DNA of 64,000 nt from the NCBI GenBank assembly GCA_964020975.1, contig OZ026624.1:70730091-70794090 (forward strand), given 5' to 3'. Each line of letters begins with the position of its first letter. The stretch's first letter is position 1. A program made the position numbers and the translations under genes. Source of the DNA: Hermodice carunculata (lineage: Eukaryota > Annelida > Polychaeta > Eunicida > Amphinomidae). Shown in pieces: positions 54,478-60,400 of the stretch. The notes beneath the pieces are model-generated. The model made no database searches, was not told the origin of the DNA, and saw only the letters and a program-made list of their open reading frames with translations.

Positions 54478-57400
54478 ATGTTTTTCATTTGCTGGGTATA
54501 AATATCAGTTCTGTACACTTATTGTGGGATGAATACATTTATTTTATTTTATTTTTTTTTTTTGAGTACATTTATAACAAATATACATAAAACTAACATA
54601 ACATTGAATTAACTTGCCACAAAAAGAGATTGAATTTCTTTGTGCTTTTCTTTTAAGTTTTCCACAAATCCAAAACACTATACAAAGATTTAAAGAGATT
54701 TTACATGCATTGAGTGAGTCACTGTGCATTTGTTATCATCAAATATTTCATGAAAAGCAGGGGACTTTCTTTGGATTGCAGCTTGGAATTTACATTTTGA
54801 GTGTTGTTATGTTATGCTTGGTGAAGAACAAATAATGATTAGCTGTTGGTTAACATTGTTGTAGGTGCAAATCAGTGGACCAACATCACCAATATTCTGG
54901 ACGAGAAGGACGGTGGAGACTCAGAGCTCTTAGTGTATGCCATGACACTTATCAACAAGGTATGAACCACAAGACTTGATCATATACAGTGAAGCCTTAT
55001 TATAATGGCACTATCTGTTCCCTGAAAAATGTGTGAGATATTTGAATATACAGTGGTACCTGCTGTATGCAATCACTGCCGTGAACAGGCGCATTGCTTT
55101 TTGTGGTCACTAGGCTCAGACATAGGAGTCAATTTCTTTGTAAAATTTACCTGTGGTGACGGTCACCTGCTGTATGTGGCCCCTTGTCTTAGCAGAAGGG
55201 GTGGCCACATAGAGCAGGTACCACAGTATCAGATAAATGAGTCAACTACCAGAAAGAACTTGTCTTTAAGTCCCTGTAGCTTGTGTCAGTATGTCAGATC
55301 TTTGAGGGTCATTATAATGAGGTTTGACTGTATCAATTTCAGAGGTCACCGCATATCAGGTCAACTTGTGCAGCAGATGTGCCATTTCCATTATATTTTT
55401 CCTTGTCAGAAGGACCACCACTCCCCCCCCCCCCCCTTGCCAATTTTGACAGCTGCAGGGGAATGAGAGAGAGAGACAACAACTACAAACAAAAAGCACA
55501 AATACATGTATAAGATATGTTTCACATACAGGCCTATGTTGACGGAAGGGCAGGAAATGTGCATTTGCCACAAGCGTACTGTATTGCTCCCAATATGTTG
55601 CTGGGATGATTCAAAGTTTACAAGGTCATAAGCCTTCAGTGTAGAACCCCACTGTGAATGTTATACCATTTTCATTCCAGTAGTGGCATGCTGTGCTTAT
55701 GCAAAGATTTTTTTGAGCAGACATTGTTTTTGCAGTTTTGTGATAATGATATGTCTTAATTTACAGTACCACAAGCAATTCCACTTGTTGTAGAACCCAT
55801 ACAGTGCAAAATAACAACAATGAACCCTGTTTCTGTTTTATCATCAGGAGCAGTAAATTTTTTAAAATGTTGAAAAATACTAAATTTTGATAAAAAACAC
55901 AAGTACAGGGTGTGCTTCTATCAGAGCCTGTGCTACAATTGAAATGAATACAGTACTCTGGTAGAGCTAGCAGTAGCCAAAATAGCCAAATGCTACTAAA
56001 ACATCAAAATGGGTAGTAAAGTAGCAAGTACCGTCCAAAATCCCCCCCCCCCCCATTCTTCATTTTTTGTGCCCAAAACTTAACAGATTTCAAGTCTGTA
56101 AGTCTTGCCGAGATGGATTGGAATTTTGGCGAGTAATTTCAAAATCCTAGTGCTAACCTAGTTATAGATAAAATGCTGTGTAAAAGTTTTAGAGGCCCTC
56201 TTGGGTAGGAATGCCAAATGCATGTAAAACTTGACATAGTTTTCTCAGTACCAGATTATAAATGAGCTGTAACTCATTTCAAGTAGAAGAATGTGTCTGG
56301 CATGTTAAATATGCAATTGAAAAAATAATGCTCCATCTCTTGTAATATGAGTGATTGCTTGCGAAAAGAGAATTGGTTCAGGCATTGCAAAATTGGTAGA
56401 GCACCATTGGAAAGTTCTGCTTTCAGTTGGTGTACTTTTAGTGTACCAGGATGTGAACATATCGGAAATCACAAACAGCTAAACAGCTGAGTTAAGTTAT
56501 CACTGATTTCAATCTGTTCAATGTTTGTCGTACACTGAACAAGGCTATTGCTATGTTACCACAGATGTATTATCCGTAGCACACACCAAAAAAAAAGAAA
56601 GAAAAAAGAAAAAGGACACACCATCAGCACTGCAAATAAATTTTTTGTACAACTTCAGGTCCTACATATACATGACCTGTGTCTCACAGAACTCTTAATG
56701 TAACAGATGGTTCATCATTTCCATCACTTTCACGAGCATGGGGGGGGGGGGGGGCCTAGCTCGTCAAGAATGATTAAGTGATCACAAACATTGTAAATGC
56801 CACTGGATATCAACAAGAAGAGTAGAGATGCTTGCATTGTGATGGCAATAAATCCTGATGACACATGTTTAGATCAGAACCCCTAAATAAGACCTCCTTT
56901 GCCAAGGCCACCCTTCAATCAAGGCCTCTTTTTCTAGCACAGTAGGTTGGCCTAGATAGAGAGGAACCAATGTCCGCCATTTACTTGTTGCCAGATACCA
57001 GAGAGCAAGTCATTCTGTGCTCAAAAAAAAAAGTAGTAATTTTACATGGCAAATTATTTGATGCGTGTTACTGGTGAGGAGACAGTTTTTATGCAGCAAA
57101 GCTGGTGGTCTTGAAATACAAGTTTAACACTGCATGCAAATCCCCCTGAAATAAAACTTGTGTTTTTCAGGCATTGAATGCTGTGCCGGACCAGGATACG
57201 TTCTACGATGTGACAGACCACCTGGAGGAGCAGGGCATGGAGCGTATCATACAGCGACACATGAACAGGAAGGGTGCCGACCTTGACCTTCTCGAGCAGT
57301 TCCAGATCTACGAAGCGGTGCTTAAGTATGAAGATGGGGAGGAGGATGGTTCAGCATTACCAATGGATCAAATCAGGTCCGAATGTCAAAAGAAAATGTC

Positions 57401-60400
57401 AATATTATGATTTTTGTTTTCTTTTTTAAAGGAGAGAATTGCTTCCTTTTAGGGAAATGTTTGCTGAAGACTATCAGTTGACCAACAGAGTATTGATGCA
57501 CTTTTTGGTGTAATATGTTCTTTCTATTGTCCATCAGCAATAACTAATACACATCTCATAAATGTTTTTGCAAGACATTAGTCTGTGTGCATATATCTTG
57601 TATACATTGGTCCCTATTGTAAATGATTAGTGCCTGTGTCACAGAAAAGTTGCCACACAAATATGGTCAACTGACAGTTGTTTGGGAAATGCCATGCTCT
57701 CCTATAAAAAGTGATCTATGGCAAGAATGGAGGACCACTGTTTGCATCTGGTCCTTCATACGATTAACAAATAAATGGATATTGTACTCAACATGGCAGC
57801 CAGGGTATTACATACATGTATGTGAACATGGCTATGAAATCTTAGGCACATTTATTGGGCAGTTGGTTGGTCATAATAAATAGTTTTACAGTTGGTATAC
57901 AGCATTCCTAACAGTTGTGTCTCTTTATGGCCTCAGGAAAACACCAAGGATAAAGAGTGAGGAAGAGAGTCGCAAGAGTCGGCGTTTCTCTGCGGGTGGT
58001 GCGGGTACGCCACCTACACAGAGGAGCAGATTGTCTGGGGGCAAGCTTCCACCAACCACAGAAGAGTGAGTAACAGTCTTTGAATGCAGCTTGACCACAG
58101 AGAAAGGCTTTTAACCCTTTCCTGCTCAAATTGCCCAAAAGCACCCAAATGTAAATTGTCGTCTGCGTTTATGTTTTTATTTCCAATTCCATGTAAATCA
58201 AAATTGTTTTGCTGAGTATTATAGATAAAACCTGTAATGGCAGCATACCCAGGTTTATAGCCTTTTTTAGCACATTGAGCCCAACCCATGCTAGGGATAG
58301 CTGTTGACTTCATCATATTGTAACCAGGAAAAGGTTAAGTATTTATCGATGAACATTTCATATTTGGGGAAGTAAGCTGTGAACCTGTGACGTCATACCA
58401 CAGTGACAAGACCATTTGCTGTTTGATGTCTCTTCATTGGTTCTGAAATGTAATTTTTAGCAAAAGTAATCTGGTATGAAAGAGCATCTGATCTGTCATT
58501 GAAGAATTTGCTTTGTAGAGCAACGTGACACACCTCACTGCATTTACTTTAGTGCAGTGCCGAAAAGGAAGTTTCTGGCACAGTGTACAAGTTGATTCAA
58601 ACTAATATCCATCAGTTTATTGAAACGCCATTAATATTTACATGGACTTTAGAAATGTTCAGATACAGTATGTAAATAATGTGTTTACACTGTGCATCAT
58701 AGTGGTTTTATCTCAGTGTATTGTTTCCTGTTCTATACCTGGAAATGGCGGAAGCAGACCTTGAGTAATTTTGGTGCTGCAGTGGAACCTGCTGTATGTG
58801 GCCACCCATTTGCCTGGAAACGGTGGCCACATACAACAGATAAATTTACAAAGCAGTTGACCTCTGTGTACCTAAACCATTGCCATATAAAGGCATATGG
58901 CATTTCATGGGAGTGGCCATAAACAGCAGGTACCATTTTACACATATTTATGTTCTAATTTTGTTTTTCTTTCAGGCAATCAGCCAATGAGGACTCAAGT
59001 TCATCTTTACTGCGGGAACCCATCAAACCAAGGTGGAAAAAGAGAGAGTATGAAGATGAACCAGAAGATCCACCGTGGGGCGTGGCATCCCAGAACGGTA
59101 CGGGAGATGGTCAATCTCTTAAACAAAGTGCATGTGAGTGTTCTGATTTTGCCTATTGGCTGAACAGCTTGGCTTGAAGCAAATGTGATCTTTGACATTA
59201 GAAATCAGACTGATTTCTGGCATGTTGTACAAGTTGTGTGAAACACAGCTAGAAGTCAGTTGGCTATAGAATATTAGCTTTGCTTGATTATTGCCAAACG
59301 AAACTTCAGTACTTGGATAGCATATAAATTTTTGTGGGAATTGAGTGTTTTGTTGATGTGAATACCGGTTAATTTTTTATCTGCTATACTGGAAATGTAA
59401 TGCAATATTCTAGCCAAATTCATGTTATAATTTTGTGCAAAATCAAGAAAACAAAAAACAAAAACAAAAAAGACGAAAAATAAAATAAAGCAAAAGCAGA
59501 AGAAATCAGCTACATGTGAGAAAGGTGAATCATTCAAACAGTCTTTTTTTTTTGTCTTTGCCAGGGAAAAACAAGACTGGCGCATTGTTGGATTATTTGA
59601 TAAATATTTCCATTGTTTTAGTATGCTGGCATTAATTTCATATTCTTTTAACATACTGCCCACTTTCTGTAACAGATACATCTATATGCATAGAATTATT
59701 TCGCGCGAGACCTTGCGATTGGAAATATAACAAATACATGTATCAGTGCCTCAACCCTCTTGCTGAAGTAGATGTCTAATCTCTTTTCTGCACTGCTATG
59801 CTAATTTGATTAAAAACTTGACAAAAAGAATAATATTTCTTACAATAAGCCGAATAATATGTTTTTTGTCATGGAGGGATGCAAAGCCTCGTAAACATGA
59901 ACCAATAGACCATAAAGGCTGGCTACTAGAAATTGAGTCTCATTTGTGAGTACCTGTTACAATAGGAGATGGTAAAATATTCTTCCATCATAATTTTAAT
60001 TATATGTATGCCCCCGAAGTGGTCTGCACCAGTAAGAACTAAAGATTATTGGTGGATTGTGAGTGTTCCTGGCTTTGCATTCCTTTTATTTCAAACTTTC
60101 TCGCCTAATGTCAGACTTGACTTTCTTCACACAATCTTTCGTGCTTTCATTTATTTGTTCTGAGTTTTCCAGTAAGACCTGCAAGAAATTCTTGAAAACA
60201 ATCTAATTACTTCTGAAAACTGAAGTATACAAGGTATGAGAGCTTGGTTTGGCCTTGGAGACCAGATACTGATAGTGTCATAGAGTTGTAGGCCTTGGCC
60301 ACTCAGGAGGGAGTAAGTTGGAGGTGAAAATGCTATGCTGTATTTTTAAAAGGCTATTTCTTGGCCAGTACTTCATAGTGACTTGGAATATTATACATTG

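Larger units (their letters stand above)
45039..54864. other. FHOD intron d-e (9.8 kb)
   Basis: Bounded by GTGAGA and GTTGTAG. Holds TTAA elements at 45105, 51096, 51878, 52861 and 54152, a TA element at 45358, gctcagctga-type repeats at 47.5-48.7 kb and several microsatellites. About 45640-47480, 48700-51090 and 53100-54150 contain nothing I can name. Confidence 0.85.
54960..57170. other. FHOD intron e-f (2.2 kb)
   Basis: Bounded by GTATGA and TTTTTCAG. Its first part is filled by a nested pair of TA elements. The rest is AT-rich, with C tracts near 55424 and 56042, a G tract near 56740 and a partial GACCTCC...GGCCACCC repeat at about 56880-56980. Confidence 0.85.
58066..58975. other. FHOD intron g-h (910 bp)
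   Basis: Bounded by GTGAGT and TTTCAG. Contains one TTAA element (58111) and one TA element (58779), which together fill over a third of it. Confidence 0.8.

Noticed and set aside
59274-59681. 135-codon minus-strand frame with a Phe-rich stretch
   Set aside because: The Phe run is the antisense of an A-rich intron tract; no family match.
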